From Diploptera punctata (lineage: Eukaryota > Arthropoda > Insecta > Blattodea > Blaberidae): DNA of 64,000 bases. The position numbers and the translations under genes were made by a program. The notes under the pieces were generated by a model that saw nothing but the letters and a program-made list of their open reading frames with translations, searched no databases and was not told where the DNA came from. Within the stretch, counting starts at the first letter, position 1. Each line of letters starts with the position of its first letter. Below, piece by piece: positions 10,308-21,122 of this stretch. The stretch is taken from positions 82,962 to 146,961 of the forward strand of contig JASPKZ010009713.1 of the NCBI GenBank assembly GCA_030220185.1. Direction: 5' to 3'.

Positions 10308-10689
10308 CATCTTTGATCATAGATGCTTACAAACTACTGGATAATTATTTTTTTTTAATATGATATGTTATAAAGCAGACAGTTATTGTTTCAAAATACT
10401 GAAAAATAAACGTGCACTTATTTGTACAACTCGTACAATTTGGTTTGCATGTGGAAAAGCTGTATCTAAGCTCTGATTCTTTTAAAGGAACTCCAAAGGA
10501 CAGTGTACCCTGGTAATATGCAGCCTTCATACACACGTATCGCATCCTGCTATTACGTAGTTATATAAATGGATTGCGCACAAATGTGCAAAGGTGATAA
10601 CACAGCAGTTTAACAATCACTAACACTTTAGGTTTGTCTTGCGTAATCACTAATTGTTTTTGTTCTTTGTTTACTTGTTTCGATGTGAT
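10308..10689. other. No feature recognised
   Basis: AT-rich sequence without a match to other repeats in the window. Confidence 0.35.
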
Positions 10690-11500
10690 ATCTTTCGCAT
10701 TTCTGTTCACACACTTCACATATGTATGACGTCTTCTGGTCATGGAATGTTTTATTTTTACACATTAAGTGGTGGAATCCATGCACTCTTAATCTTGTGA
10801 TGTGTCGTACCTGGAAATTTGCTTATGTCCAGTTCCTGTCTGTCATCGCTCCGGTGCTGAAGAATTCCGGCCATACTTCCTCTCTTTTTCTGCGTAGTCT
10901 TTGTAGCGCTTGTTCATAGGGTTCCGTTGTTCGTAGTAGTTAGGCTGTTTTCAATCGATAAGGAAAGTCTCCCTTGCCAGTAGGTACGCTAGACGGCTTC
11001 TTGTCGTCCTTGATACTCTGTTGCTCTTTTTATGTATGTAGCTTTCACTTTTTACAGCATGTTTAGATTAGCTTCTGTAAGATGTGGCCATATGATTTCT
11101 ATCCCGCAAGTTATTATTGGGAGGATCTTTGCATTGAATAGTTTCATCGCTGATTCCAGGCTTAGAGCTTGTACGTATATTGCATACATCGTTTATTGCC
11201 ATTATTGCTTGCGTTGATTTTTCTGCTAAGTGTTTTGCGACGCTTCTACCATTGGTTGTAAAGTATGCCTAGATATTTAAACTCCTTTACTATTTTGATC
11301 TCATCTTTGTCCAGTTTTATTCCTTTTGTGGCAGGGATCTTTCCTCCGTTTCTGAACACCATAATTTCTGTTTTTGCTTTGTTTATATAGAAGCTGTGGG
11401 TTTTACACCATTCTTCCGTAGTTGTTATGGCGTTCTGAAGTTTACTTATATACGTTGACCGATTACGTAGTCGGCTACATATGCATATACGTAGTTATGT
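10690..11500 (-). mobile_element. LINE-G fragment, minus strand
   Basis: Coding remnant with no ATG-started frame of useful length. On the minus strand, 11440 to 11268 reads LQNAITTTEEWCKTHSFYIN, KAKTEIMVFRNGGKIP and then IVKEFKYLGILYN, which is the region after the YADD motif of LINE reverse transcriptases (the K-x-x-YLG block). Further on comes LESAMKLFNAKILPIITCG then IEIIWPHLTEANLNML. Frameshifts separate the parts, and the catalytic YADD region is missing. It is the only member of its family in the window. Confidence 0.75.
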
Positions 11501-11754
11501 GTAGTGAATACCACCGGTGATAGCATGAAGGCGGGGTATTTTGCAGGAAAGAACCACTAAAATGGATTTTTTGACCCTTTACATACCAGGAATTATCAAT
11601 GGAGTGATGTCTGATATGTAAAGAGTTAAACAATTATTAATGTGATTTCCTTCTTGAAGAAACAGCTTCAATATAGCACAACTTCATGCATTTAACCGTT
11701 ACGCTATAATATAGGAAGATACAGTAACCAGCACAGAAAGAATTTGCAGTTGAT
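11501..11754. other. No feature recognised
   Basis: Unmatched AT-rich sequence. Confidence 0.3.
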
Positions 11755-12060
11755 GCAGTATGCCTTTTTTTATAATAACGTCCAGTTTAATGCAGCACTT
11801 ACAAAGGAACTGTAAACGATTGCATGTCGACACTTCCTTGCAATTTATTCCAGAGAAGCGTTGTGATGTATCAAGGCTGTGTCCAAAAAAAACTGCCGCT
11901 TTTAACTGCAAGGCACAGAATCGAAGGCAGAATCCAGCAAAGGCAACCCAGTGCGAAGTAAATGGACATCTCTGCTTGAATAAAGCAGACAACAACGATT
12001 ATCTGCTCCAATAAAGCAGACAATAACACTTATCTGGGAGAAATTTAAAGGTAGTTTCGG
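11755..12060 (+). repeat. Dispersed repeat R6, copy 1
   Basis: Shares the block GAAGCGTTGTGATGTATCAAGG, GTGTCCAAAAAAAACTGCCG and TAACTGCAAGGCACAGAA with 30228-30415, and GGGAGAAATTTAAAGGTAG (inverted) at about 12040. A third, inverted piece lies at 30570-30660. An 84-codon frame runs through it but its residues look like an accident of the repeat. Class unknown. Confidence 0.6.
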
Positions 12061-12489
12061 CATGCAATGTGGTGGTGGCGGATATCAGTTCAGGAACAGT
12101 TACTTGGCCACAAGGTATAAAATGGACTATAGAATTAATTAATGTCGCATAGGTCAAATTATAAAAAACAACTAGGTCCCTAATATTTATTATTAATAAA
12201 AAACACACGAAATTGATAATTTTAATATAATCTTCAATAACGTCACTGAAGTATTTTATAAAATCAAATTGAATTATCGCTTGCAGAGTTTTAATAATAC
12301 TTACGTTAAATAATTTATATTTAAGCTATTCCAAAAGTAACGCGATGCTTCAACGCGGAGAAAAAGGAGCAGCGTGTCTGTTCACATTAAGAATTACTCC
12401 TAGTCTGGAGCCTGGAGCCAATGCAAGCCTATTTAAAGAGTTTCAAATAAAGCTTCTGGAACTTTCTAGGAGTTATAACGTAGTTTAAG
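12061..12489. other. No feature recognised
   Basis: No coding or repeat match apart from a short inverted pair (ACTCCTAGTC at about 12395 and CTAGGAGTTAT at about 12467). Confidence 0.3.
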
Positions 12490-13560
12490 ATGGCAGTCCT
12501 GAGTGAACAAGATCCGCCTGTAATATAGCATGGAAACCAATAGGGAAAATGCACAATTAATTAACACCTCCCAGAAAGAAGGACGGCTGGAGTCCCCCAG
12601 GGCAGTGTTCTCGACCTCTTCTTTTCTCAATCTACATAAATGACTTACCAACTGTGCTACAGCACTGCCGTTATCACCTCTATGCTGATGATCTCCAAAT
12701 TTACCTACATTCACTCCTCATTCTCTCCATAACAGCTTGACGAAAAATGAATGACGATCTCGTATCCATCTTTAACTGGTCTTCAAGTATCGGTCTAAAT
12801 CTAAATCCTAACAAGTCACAAGTAATTCTAATGGAACAACAAAGACTGCTTACAACCTTAACATATCTACACTTCCAAACATTACTATAAATAATATATT
12901 TATCCCTTATTCTTCTTAAGTAATGGATCTTGGACTACATCTAGACGCAAATTTAACCTGGCAAAACACAAGTGAAACACATGTAAAAATACTTTCTCCA
13001 TCTTACATTATTTTAGACGTTTAGAGAATTTTCTCCCAGTTTCGTTAAAACAAATCCTTGTGCAGAACCTTGTGTTACCACACTTCGATTATTGTGACAT
13101 TATATATAATGATCTAAACTATGACTTGTCGCAGAGACTGCAGCGTGTTCATAATGCTTGCGTTCGATTAATTGTCAATATCCGCCGTTATGACCATATT
13201 TGCGAACACATTATTAACCTCTCTTGGCTCCGTCTTACTGACAGACGTAAATTGCACTCTCTTTCACTACTTTTCAAGCTTCTGAATTCCTACATTCCTA
13301 CTTACCTGGCGTCCAGATTGGAAAAGGTATCCTCTTACCACAATATTGACACTAGGTCACAAGATAGCAGTCTGCTAACAATTCCTCTTCATAGCACTTC
13401 CTCCTATTCTACTTCCTTCACAGTAGCCTCTGCCCGCTCCTGGAATCTCCTTCCTCAAGATATCAGGGATTGCCGCACACTTGGCACCTTTAAGTCACGC
13501 TTATACAGTTACCTGTTGTCTAATAATTAATTTTTCTCCCATCTGACTAGCTGACATGAT
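12490..13560 (+). mobile_element. LINE-A copy 2, 5'-truncated
   Basis: Second CR1-group LINE of the same family as 4319-6353. It starts within the RT between motifs A and B and runs to just past the stop at 13530. The same TWN/SWN-LLPQDIRDCRTLGTFK tail ends it. A (TTA)-type tail is not seen; the 3' UTR seems lost or replaced by the element at 13588. Confidence 0.8.
12575..13530 (+). pseudogene. LINE-A RT C-terminal half, frameshifted
   Basis: About 12582 onward reads GVPQGSVL then needs a 2-base shift to continue as PLLFSIYINDLP (motif B). The catalytic block LYADDLQIYLHS follows near 12677, then GLNLNPNKSQVILM. An open frame from 13060 to 13530 (156 codons) encodes LPHFDYCDIIYND, LQRVHNACVRLIVNIRRYDH, LSWLRLTDRRKLHSLSLLFK and the WNLLPQDIRDCRTLGTFK end. 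The last 156 codons are intact, but the upstream frame is broken. No endonuclease domain remains. Confidence 0.8.
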
Positions 13561-13587
13561 AGAGCACCAAAATCCTTTGAAAATTGC

Positions 13588-13738
13588 ATTTACACGTGCT
13601 GTTCTGGCCTGTCCACTCCAACCCCACACTCTTGGTGCGCGGGTCAGGAATGTCTACCGCACTTCAACCTCACGCTCCTGGACTGCCGCTCCTGAACGCA
13701 CGTGCCAGGAGCGGCAGTTTGGAGCGTACGTGTAAACG
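13588..13738. repeat. Foldback element with 13-bp perfect hairpin
   Basis: Outer inverted ends TTTACACGTGC (13588) and GTACGTGTAAAC (to 13738) enclose a strong hairpin: ACTGCCGCTCCTG (13682-13694), an 11-base loop, CAGGAGCGGCAGT (13706-13718), extended by CGCTCC/GGAGCG. CCGTTTACACG-type ends are common in hAT-like MITEs; assignment is tentative. Confidence 0.5.
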
Positions 13739-13834
13739 GGGCTAATCGCTTCTCTGACATACTGCTATTGATTTCTGTACATATTTGTTTTCATTGCAGT
13801 AGTCTGTTTGCACTGACTTTATCCCCTCTGACTA

Positions 13835-14235
13835 TTAAACCAGGAGGTTCATGGCCCCGCGGCCATATGCTCTAATTACGTCTGGATTCTGAATTAATAA
13901 TTTCCAATCATTCCCTGCATTATCTGTTTCCCTCAAGTCATGGTTAATTTTATTGTTCCACCTCATTATTGTGGTACTTTGCTTTCCTTCTGGACTTCCA
14001 ACAAGATGTTTCGATGCGCCTCTGTTATTCCGCCTTCGTGATACATGTGCCCGTATCATTGCCTTTATGAGACTTCACTATTATTTTTACTACAACGATA
14101 ATGTAATTTACTGCATTTAATTCCCTCCATTCTCTTGTGTGTTTTTCTTTGGTCATACAATTTCCCTAAGCACTTTATTCTCAATTAATCCTAAACTTTC
14201 TCCTCTTTTAAACTAAGAGATCATGTTTCCGTATC
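13835..14235 (-). pseudogene. Diverged LINE-B 3' fragment
   Basis: The minus strand encodes VSRRRNNRGASKHLVGSPEG then MRWNNKINHDLRETDNAGND and WKLLIQNPDVIRAYGRGAMN. This follows the LINE-B C-terminus (GKPEGKRPVGRPRMRW, NNINYDLREVDYTGNDW) but with many substitutions and stops upstream. It is a distant subfamily or an old copy. Confidence 0.7.
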
Positions 14236-14738
14236 CACATACATATGATTTATGCATTATGTTTATATCTGCGTTAATAAGACATCAATGCAATGACAGA
14301 AATAAAAAAAAATCAATACAGCAAATAAAAATATTTTTTGCGCGATAGTGCATTTTATCCTACTTACAGCAATGGCGATCATGATTGAATGTTGAACTTC
14401 ATACATTTCGAGATTGTTAACCTAAATAACTACACTGTAGTATTACATTAACACCCACGTGCGGGAAGTAAAACCACTTCCCTCTATGTATACTACGTAC
14501 AATGTATATACAAAAATATCCGTAAGGTAGTGTTAATATATATTATACGAAACAAATCACTGCATTTTAAATGAACTGAACTTTATTTGAAACAATAAAT
14601 ACGATACTTGAGGCTATGTTATCAATAATTGTTCTCAATGCCTTCTGTTGTTTCAACTAATAAACATTGCCCACACTGTTAACGTTAGTCAATTGTTTAT
14701 AATGAACATAAATATTTCCAACAAATATGTTATTTTAC

Positions 14739-15953
14739 TTACTTACTCACTGGCACTATCGCACCCGTGGGTTCATGGATGCACGGACATAAGCTCTCCA
14801 TACATCCCTATCCTGAGCTAATGCTTTCCAATCATTCCCTGTATAATCTACTTCCCTCAAATAATAGTTAATGTTATTCTCCCACCTCATTCTTGGTCTA
14901 CCAACTGGGCGTTTTCCCTCTGGTTTCCTACAAGGAGCTTCCATGCAAGTCTTTCATTCCCCATACGTGCAATATGTCCTGCCCATCGCAATCTACGAGA
15001 CTTAACTGTTCGTATTATATCTGACTTCCTATAAAAACCATGTAGTTCATTGTTCTGTAGTCTTCTCCATTCACCTGTCTGTTCATCTCTCTTTGGTCCA
15101 AAAATTTTCCTAAGTACTTTTTTCTCAAATACTCATAATCTCCTTTCCTCCCTTAAAGTAAGAGTCCATGTTTCGCACCCATATAATATAACTGGTAGAA
15201 TAATAGTTTTATATATTTTCAGTTTAACGTTTTTTGAAAGGAGTTGGGGCATCAAGAGTCTCTGCAATGCATAATAACACGCATTTCCAGAATTCAGCCT
15301 ATGTTTAATTTTGTTGTGCATCTCATTCCTATTTGTGATTATTGTTCCTAGGTATTTTAATTCAGCCACTTCCTCAAAATTTCCCTCATTTGTCATTAGC
15401 TCTCCATTTCCATTATATCATATATTTCTACGTGTGACCATATATTTAGTTTTATTGATATTTACTTCCAGTCCTAATTCCTTAGTGTTACTCAATAGTG
15501 TGTGCGTGTTGTCCTTTTGTATCTCCTCGCTATCGGCCAATAATAATACATCGTCAGCATAAACTAACAGCTTATTAATACCATTGAGTCGTAAGCCTTC
15601 CTCATTCTCTAAAGATTTGATGGCATGCTCTAATACAAAATTAAATAGTAGAGGAGATAGTGCATCTCCTTGCTTCAACCCATTCTGGATTTCAATTGTC
15701 CGGAAACTGTTTGCCTACACGCACCTTACTCTTTGTGCCATTTAGACACATTGGTATAAGTCTAACTAACTTTTTAGGAATTCCGAACTCCAGCAGGATA
15801 CTATATAACTTCTCCCTCTTAATTGAATCATGCTTTTTTGAAGTCTACATATAGTTGATGTACAGTACCATTATATTCCCATTTCTTTTCTAAAATCAGT
15901 CTTATACTGAAAATCTGATCTGTTCTAGACCTGTTTCTTCTAAATGCACATTG
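14739..15953 (-). mobile_element. LINE-B copy 1 in R2-a, 7-bp TSD
   Basis: Minus-strand LINE bounded by ATTTTAC direct repeats (14732-14738 and 15954-15960). The (CTTA)n tail lies at the left end. Coding blocks from 5' to 3': QGDALSPLLFNFVLEHAI (motif B), LLVYADDVLLLADS (motif C), NINKTKYMVTRRN, ELKYLGTIITNRNEM, KLKIYKTIILPVILYGCETW, GKRPVGRPRMRWENNINY. Internal stops and frameshifts make it dead. It is 5'-truncated just upstream of motif A. Confidence 0.9.
15418..15678 (-). pseudogene. LINE-B reverse transcriptase fragment
   Basis: An 86-codon open stretch carries motif B (KQGDALSPLLFNF), motif C (LVYADDVLLLA) and the downstream GLEVNINKTKYMV block, all expected for the palm of an endonuclease-reverse transcriptase LINE. 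A stop separates it from the C-terminal parts at 15133-15396 and 14756-14944, which belong to the same insertion. Confidence 0.85.
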
Positions 15954-16202
15954 ATTTTACTACTATTTATTATTTTGAAAACACCATCGAGCACAAAATA
16001 ATGTACAACGCACGCTTGTGAAGTGTTTCACAGAATCTCGGAAATTAAAAACCGAGCTATCGCTCGATTTTAAACATTTTTCCTCGATTTTGTAAAAACC
16101 ACTTCCCAACCTTGCTTCGTAATATACTATTATTTAATCTTATTTATGTAATGAAGTCTAGAATAGTCCATACAAAAACAAACATCTTTATATATTAAAC
16201 TA

Positions 16203-16593
16203 GTCCACCGCTGTGGTCTCGGGGAAGCGTGCTGCCTTGTCACGCAGTGGGCCCGGGTTCGATCCCCGTTCGGGACAGTTTTTCTGGGTGAGTTTTTTTA
16301 TCGGGGTTTTTCCTCACCTGTAAGACAAATGTCAGGAAAACTTTTAGGCCCAAACGATCCCCGAAATCATAGGTCATGGCAATCATCATCCTTCATATTC
16401 ATCTTAAATTAAGCCTAGGATTAGGGACTCTCCTGGTGCACCTATATCATCATCATCATCATCACCCATCATATCATCGGGGCAACGTAACCCCGCCTTC
16501 CAGGCGCCCGAACCTCAGCAGAAGTGGGTTACAAGTACGCCATGCCAGGAGAGAACACCAAGAATGTCGAAAGACAACCTGGGACATTTGAAA

Positions 16594-16596
<3 letters not shown>
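16203..16596 (+). mobile_element. SINE-1B copy 1
   Basis: Head CCACCGCTGTGGTCTCGGGG with B-box GGTTCGATCCC as in SINE-1A, but the 3' body is different (CATCGGGGCAACGTAACCCC, AAGTGGGTTACAAGTACGCC). The same 3' body is found behind another head at 41.4 kb. No clear TSD; an (AT)n tract (16597-16639) follows directly. Confidence 0.85.

Positions 16597-16639
<43 letters not shown>
16597..16639. repeat. (AT)n microsatellite
   Basis: Pure AT dinucleotide run of about 40 bp between a SINE and a LINE fragment. Confidence 0.9.
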
Positions 16640-16640
<1 letters not shown>

Positions 16641-17130
16641 CTATGATCCTACCAGTTTTGACATATGGTTGTGAGACATGGACCTTTTATCAGAAGAGTG
16701 CTGATATGGTTAATACCTTCGAGAGAAGGAGATATATTTCTAAGAATAGGCCTATATGGGCCTATTAATATAAAATGTGTATGGAGAATAGAAATAATTT
16801 AAAACTTAAACTATTATACAGAATACTTTATTTAGACACCATAATTCGCCTTAAGGGGTTACATTGGGCTGGACATGTGTATTCAATGCAGGATCAAATA
16901 ATTCCGAAGAAGGTAACGAATGCAACACTTGACGGGAAAGATCTGAAAGAACACCAAGAAATAGATGGATGGTATCAGTAAGAAAGGACGCTAACCAGAT
17001 GCTTGGTGTCAGGAATTGGAAGTCAGTTGCGGTGGATAGAGAAGTGAGGATGAAGATGATTGGGGAGGACAGGACTCGATACTCGATATGGGCTGTAGAG
17101 CCATGTGATGATGATGATGATGATATTCAT
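16640..17130 (+). pseudogene. LINE-E 3' fragment
   Basis: Reads TMILPVLTYGCETWTFYQKS, later LKGLHWAGHVYSMQDQIIPK, then after a frameshift VRKDANQMLGVRNWKSVAVD and a terminal run of GAT codons (a (GAT)n tail near 17107). These are the post-RT blocks L-P-V-L-x-YG-x-E-W and GHV-x-RM found at the C-terminal end of endonuclease-RT LINEs. The RT palm is absent. Family differs from LINE-B in sequence. Confidence 0.75.
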
Positions 17131-17393
17131 AGGCTTTATGTTTATAATTCAAAGAATAACCGTTCATCTTTCCCAGTACCAAATTTTAATCTTTTTTTTT
17201 TGTGCGTTTTATCGTACTTACAGGAATTGCGGCCATGATTGAAAGTTACATTTCCTAAATTTCGGGGTTGTCAACCTATAACTAAATAACTATACTGTAA
17301 TATTACAAATTACCTACCTAGGTCGGAAGTAAATCCACTGCCCTCTATGTATACTACGTACAAAGTATATATATGTATATCGAAAAGATAGTG

Positions 17394-18196
17394 CATGAAT
17401 AAATTAATAAATGAATGGAGGAAAACACAACGAGGATATATACCCATCAACAGGAACGTCAAACTCGATGTTATTCTTTTTGCAGACGATTTAGCTCTTC
17501 TGGCACTTTCCGAAAATGATTTGCAACGATCAATTTATAATTTACAAAAAATAGCTGCCAAATTTAATATGGAAATATATCTATTAACAAAACTAAAATT
17601 ATGGCTTTTCATGGGAAGGACCCCATACAAAGTAAAATCTGTCTCCAGAATAAAATTTTAGAGAGATCTAATCAATTTAAATATCTTGGATATTATCTCT
17701 CTATCTGGGATGAAAAGGATATCCCTGAAAAAGTTACTAGTTATAATAAAAGTTTAGGAAGTATTAATCAAGTTATGAAACCATCCCTTGTACAAAAAAA
17801 CACCAGATTATGTTTATATAACACTTTGGCTAGACCAGTGTTGACCTATGGTAGTGAAGCATGGACAGTAAAAAAACAACATTAAAGCAGAATAACGGCT
17901 TGTGAAATGAGATTCATGCGCAGAACAGCGGGTTACACCAGATGGGATCGGAAAAGGAACACCTGATATCTTAAAAGAATTGAAGACTACGCCAATTTTG
18001 GAATATATTAAACAGTACCAACTAAATTGGAAACACCATCTTGAAAGAATGAGTTCAAAACCGGATCCCCAAAGCTGTTTATAATTATATACCAAGAGGA
18101 CGAAGATCACTGGGCCGTCCTATGAAACGCTGGAGGGAAAATTTTCTATAGGATCGTAACAGGCCTTGGCCTAATACTTGGAAGGAAGAAGAAGAA
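17394..18196 (+). mobile_element. LINE-C, 12-bp TSD
   Basis: Flanked by GAAAAGATAGTG (17382-17393 and 18197-18208). The insert is 803 bp, 5'-truncated, and ends in a (GAA)n tail. It interrupts R2-b. Confidence 0.9.
17398..18180 (+). pseudogene. LINE-C RT C-terminal half
   Basis: Begins just before motif C: VILFADDLALLALSENDLQR. A frameshift near 17600 leads to KIMAFHGKDPIQSKI-like sequence, then RSNQFKYLGYYLS, LCLYNTLARPVLTYGSEAW and, after more shifts, RRSLGRPMKRWRENF. The order (FADD, FKYLG, YGSE-W, GRP-RW) fits the C-terminal half of an endonuclease-RT LINE. Motifs A and B and the endonuclease are absent. Confidence 0.8.
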
Positions 18197-18599
18197 GAAA
18201 AGATAGTGTTAATATATATTATACGAAACAAATAGCTGCATTTTAAATGAACTTAACTTTATTTGAAACAACAAGTTATTGAAAATAGTGTAACAAAATC
18301 TGCAATATCGATACCTTCTTTTAAATTTATCATCGTTTTCAGCATTGAATATTCTGACCACAATCTTGCTGGAGACTCTAATGTTTCACTCCTGAGCACG
18401 AAATAAGCAACCTTACTTTTTTTCACTTACAGTGCAATTTTTCTCCTCCAGCCATTTTCTGAATGAAATGTATTTTTTTTTTCATATCTTGATTTAGATT
18501 TCTCTGGCACTAGGACACATAACTTCCCACGCTTCTTCAATTTCGTCATTTGATTGCTATCATTGATACCTGATCAGAAAGCATTGGTTGTTTAAAAAA

Positions 18600-20632
18600 G
18601 AGGCAAAACAAGAAATGGTTTGATGAGGAATGTGACGACATTGTAAAGAAAAGAAAGCTAGCAAAAATGAAATGGTTACACGAGCCAAATGAGGTAAATT
18701 TAGAGCAATTGGATAGTGTTAGACGGGAAACCACCAAGTTATCAAAGAGTAAAAAGAGGGAATATTTGAGAGAGAAGATTAATGATCTCGAAATGAATGC
18801 AAAAAATAGGAACATTAGAGAATTATATCAGCGAATTAGTATAGAGAAGAAAGGGTTTCAGGCTAGAAACAAACATAATTCGGAATGAAAATGGGGATAT
18901 GATTGCAGATTCCAAGAGTATTTTAAATAGATGGAAAAGTTATTTTAATAAGCTATTAAATGTACATACAGAACAGGACATTGAGGAGGATAAGTTACAG
19001 ACAGCAGAAATGCTAGTCGCAGAGCCAAGTGCATTAGAGGTTGAAATGGCAATTGAAAAATTGAAGATGTATAAAGCATCAGGTTCAGATGAGATCCCAG
19101 CAGAACTGATAAAATCAGGGGGAGAAAAATTGATGGACAAGATACGCTGGTTGCTTAGTATGATTTGGGAAAAAGAAGCTCTTCCAGATGAATGGAAGGA
19201 ATCAATTATCGTACCAATTTATAAGAAAGGAGATAAAACTGATTGCAACAACTATAGGGGCATCTCATTACTTTCAACTTCGTACAAAATTCTAACAAAT
19301 ATATTAGTAAGCAGACTTACTCCCTATATTGATGACATTCTAGGAGATCATCAATGTGCATTTAGAAGAAACAGGTCTACAACAGATCAGATTTTTAGTA
19401 TAAGACAGATTTTAGAAAAGAAATGGGAATATAATGGTACTGTACATCAACTATATGTAGACTTCAAAAAAGCATATGATTCAATTAAGAGGGAGAAGTT
19501 ATATAGTAACTTAAAATGTTCCTATAATGTATGTGTATATATTATAATATTTATAAAGGGTCCGGTTGGCCATAAGATTCTACAAAAGTTTTATCTTTAA
19601 GAGACAAAATTCTTATTATCAACCCCAACTGACTTAAAGTAGAAAGAGCAATAATTTTCTTCAAGTCATACTCAAAGTTTTGCGCCAATACCTTCGGAAT
19701 TCCTAAAAAGTTAGTTAGACTTATACGAATGTGTCTAAATGGCTCAATGAGTAGGGTGCGTGTTAGGCAAACAGTTTTCAGACGCTTTTGAAATCCAGAA
19801 TGGGTTGATGAGCAAGGAGATGCACTATCTCCTCTACTATTTAATTTTGTACTAGAGGCCATGCCATTAAATCTTTAGAGAATGAGGAAGGCTTACAACT
19901 GAATGGTATTAATAAGCTGTTAGTTTATGCTGATGATGTAGTACTACTGGCCGATAGCGAGGAGATACTAAAGGCCAACACGCACACACTATTGAGTAAC
20001 ACTAAGAAATTAGGACTGGAAGTTCAGTAAAACTAAATATATGGTCACACGTAGAAATACATTATATAATGGAAATGGACAGCTAATGACAAATGAGGGA
20101 AATTTTGAGGAATTGGCTGAATTCAAATACCTAGGAACAATAATCACAAATAGGAATGAGATGCACAAAGAAATTAAACATAGGCTCAATTCTGGAAATG
20201 CATGCTATTATGCATTGCAGAGACTTTTGATGTCCCAACTCCTTTCAAAAAATGTTAAGCTGAAAATATATAAAACTATTATTCTACCAGTTATATTATA
20301 TGGGTGCGAAACATGGACTCTTACTTTAAGGGAGGAGGGGAGATTGCGAGTATTTGAGAATAAAGTTCTTAGGAAAATTTTTGGACCAAAGAGAGATGAA
20401 CAGACAGGTGAATGGAGAAGACTACATAACAATGAACTACATGGTCTTTATAGGAAGCCAGATATAATAAGAACAGTTAAGTCCCGTAGACTGCGATGGG
20501 CAGGACATGTTGCGCGTATGGGGAATGAAAGACGTGCATGGAAACTTCTTGTAGGAAAGCCAGAAGGAAAACGCCCAGTTGGTAGACCAAGAATGAGGTG
20601 GGAGAACAACATTAACTATGATTTGAGGAAGT
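18600..20632 (+). pseudogene. LINE-B endonuclease-RT, broken
   Basis: In order: a lysine-rich linker (WFDEECDDIVKKRKLAKMKW), SILNRWKSYFNKLLNVH, ASGSDEIPAELIKSGGEK, WKESIIVPIYKKGDKTD, NNYRGISLLSTSYKI, HQCAFRRNRSTTDQIF, and LYVDFKKAYDSIKRE (motif A). Foreign DNA follows, then LINE sequence resumes at FGIPKKLVRLI (19693), GDALSPLLFNFVL (motif B) and a frameshifted YADDV block near 19920. The last 197 codons (20041-20632) are open: TKYMVTRRNTLYNGN, FKYLGTIITNRNEM, YKTIILPVILYGCETW, LRWAGHVARMG, GKRPVGRPRMRW. Stops, frameshifts and the insert make it non-functional. Confidence 0.9.
19601..19692 (-). other. ND5: NUMT: mitochondrial ND5 fragment inside LINE-B
   Basis: The minus strand reads FEYDLKKIIALSTLSQLG and then, with the invertebrate mitochondrial code (ATA=Met, AGA=Ser), LMMSILS. 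This is the highly conserved core of NADH dehydrogenase subunit 5. The standard code would give LIIRILS, so the codon use points to mitochondrial DNA. One base near 19679 breaks the frame upstream. The rest of the foreign block (about 19516-19600) is unidentified and may also be organellar or filler DNA. Confidence 0.85.
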
Positions 20633-21122
20633 AGATTATACAGGGAATGATTGGAAAACATTAGCACAGGATAGGGATGTATGGAGAGCTTATGTCCGTG
20701 CGGCCATGAACCTACGGGTTCGATAGTGCCAGTGAGTAAGTAAGTATCATTGATACTGATTGGTGTTACGGCTTGCTGTATTCTCAACTAAATTATTTTA
20801 TGTTTTTAGCGTATATAAATTAGCCAGACTGCTAACGTCAGTTAGTTCATTATGAACGCAAATATTTCAAACATAGATGTTGTTATTTTATTATTATATT
20901 AATTTGAAAACACCATCGTGCAAAAAAATATTGTACAACATACGTTTGTTAAGTGTTTTACAAAATCTCGGAAATTAAACCCTCGCTATCGCTCGGTTTT
21001 TAATAATTTCCCCACTACTGTAAAAACCACTTCCCAACTTCACATTATAATATACTATTAACAGAATGGAAATTGTACGCGCAGATTTAGGTACAGTATA
21101 CATAATATTCCCACTTTGATAG

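Larger units (their letters stand above)
14330..16140 (+). repeat. Dispersed repeat R2, copy a (interrupted by LINE-B)
   Basis: Sequence at 14330-14738 and 15954-16140 matches R2 copies b (17.2-21.1 kb) and c (27.5-28.1 kb, inverted). Markers are GCGCGATAGTGCATTTTATC at the left, TATACGAAACAAATCACTGC in the middle, and GAAAACACCATCG plus CGCTATCGCTCGATTTT at the right. There is no open frame. Its transposon class is unknown; the intact length would be about 600 bp. Confidence 0.75.
18570..20744 (+). mobile_element. LINE-B copy 2, longest LINE-B, 12-bp TSD
   Basis: Bounded by TATCATTGATAC (18558-18569 and 20745-20756). It is 2,175 bp long, truncated within the linker before the RT domain, and ends in an (AGTA)n tail. 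It lies in R2-b. Its RT is interrupted by foreign sequence at about 19516-19692, which includes mitochondrial ND5-like DNA. Confidence 0.92.
17195..21065 (+). repeat. Dispersed repeat R2, copy b (two nested LINEs)
   Basis: R2 pieces lie at 17195-17393, 18209-18557 and 20757-21065. They carry the R2 markers GTGCGTTTTATCGTACTTAC, TATACGAAACAAATAGCTGC and GAAAACACCATCGTGC. LINE-C and LINE-B insertions separate them, each with its own TSD. Removing both restores a continuous R2 of about 850 bp, longer than copies a and c by roughly 250 bp (about 18265-18557). Confidence 0.75.

Noticed and set aside
16225..16300. Functional tRNA genes at SINE heads
   Set aside because: Heads have pol III boxes but poor cloverleafs and are followed by SINE bodies and TSDs; they are tRNA-derived SINE promoters.
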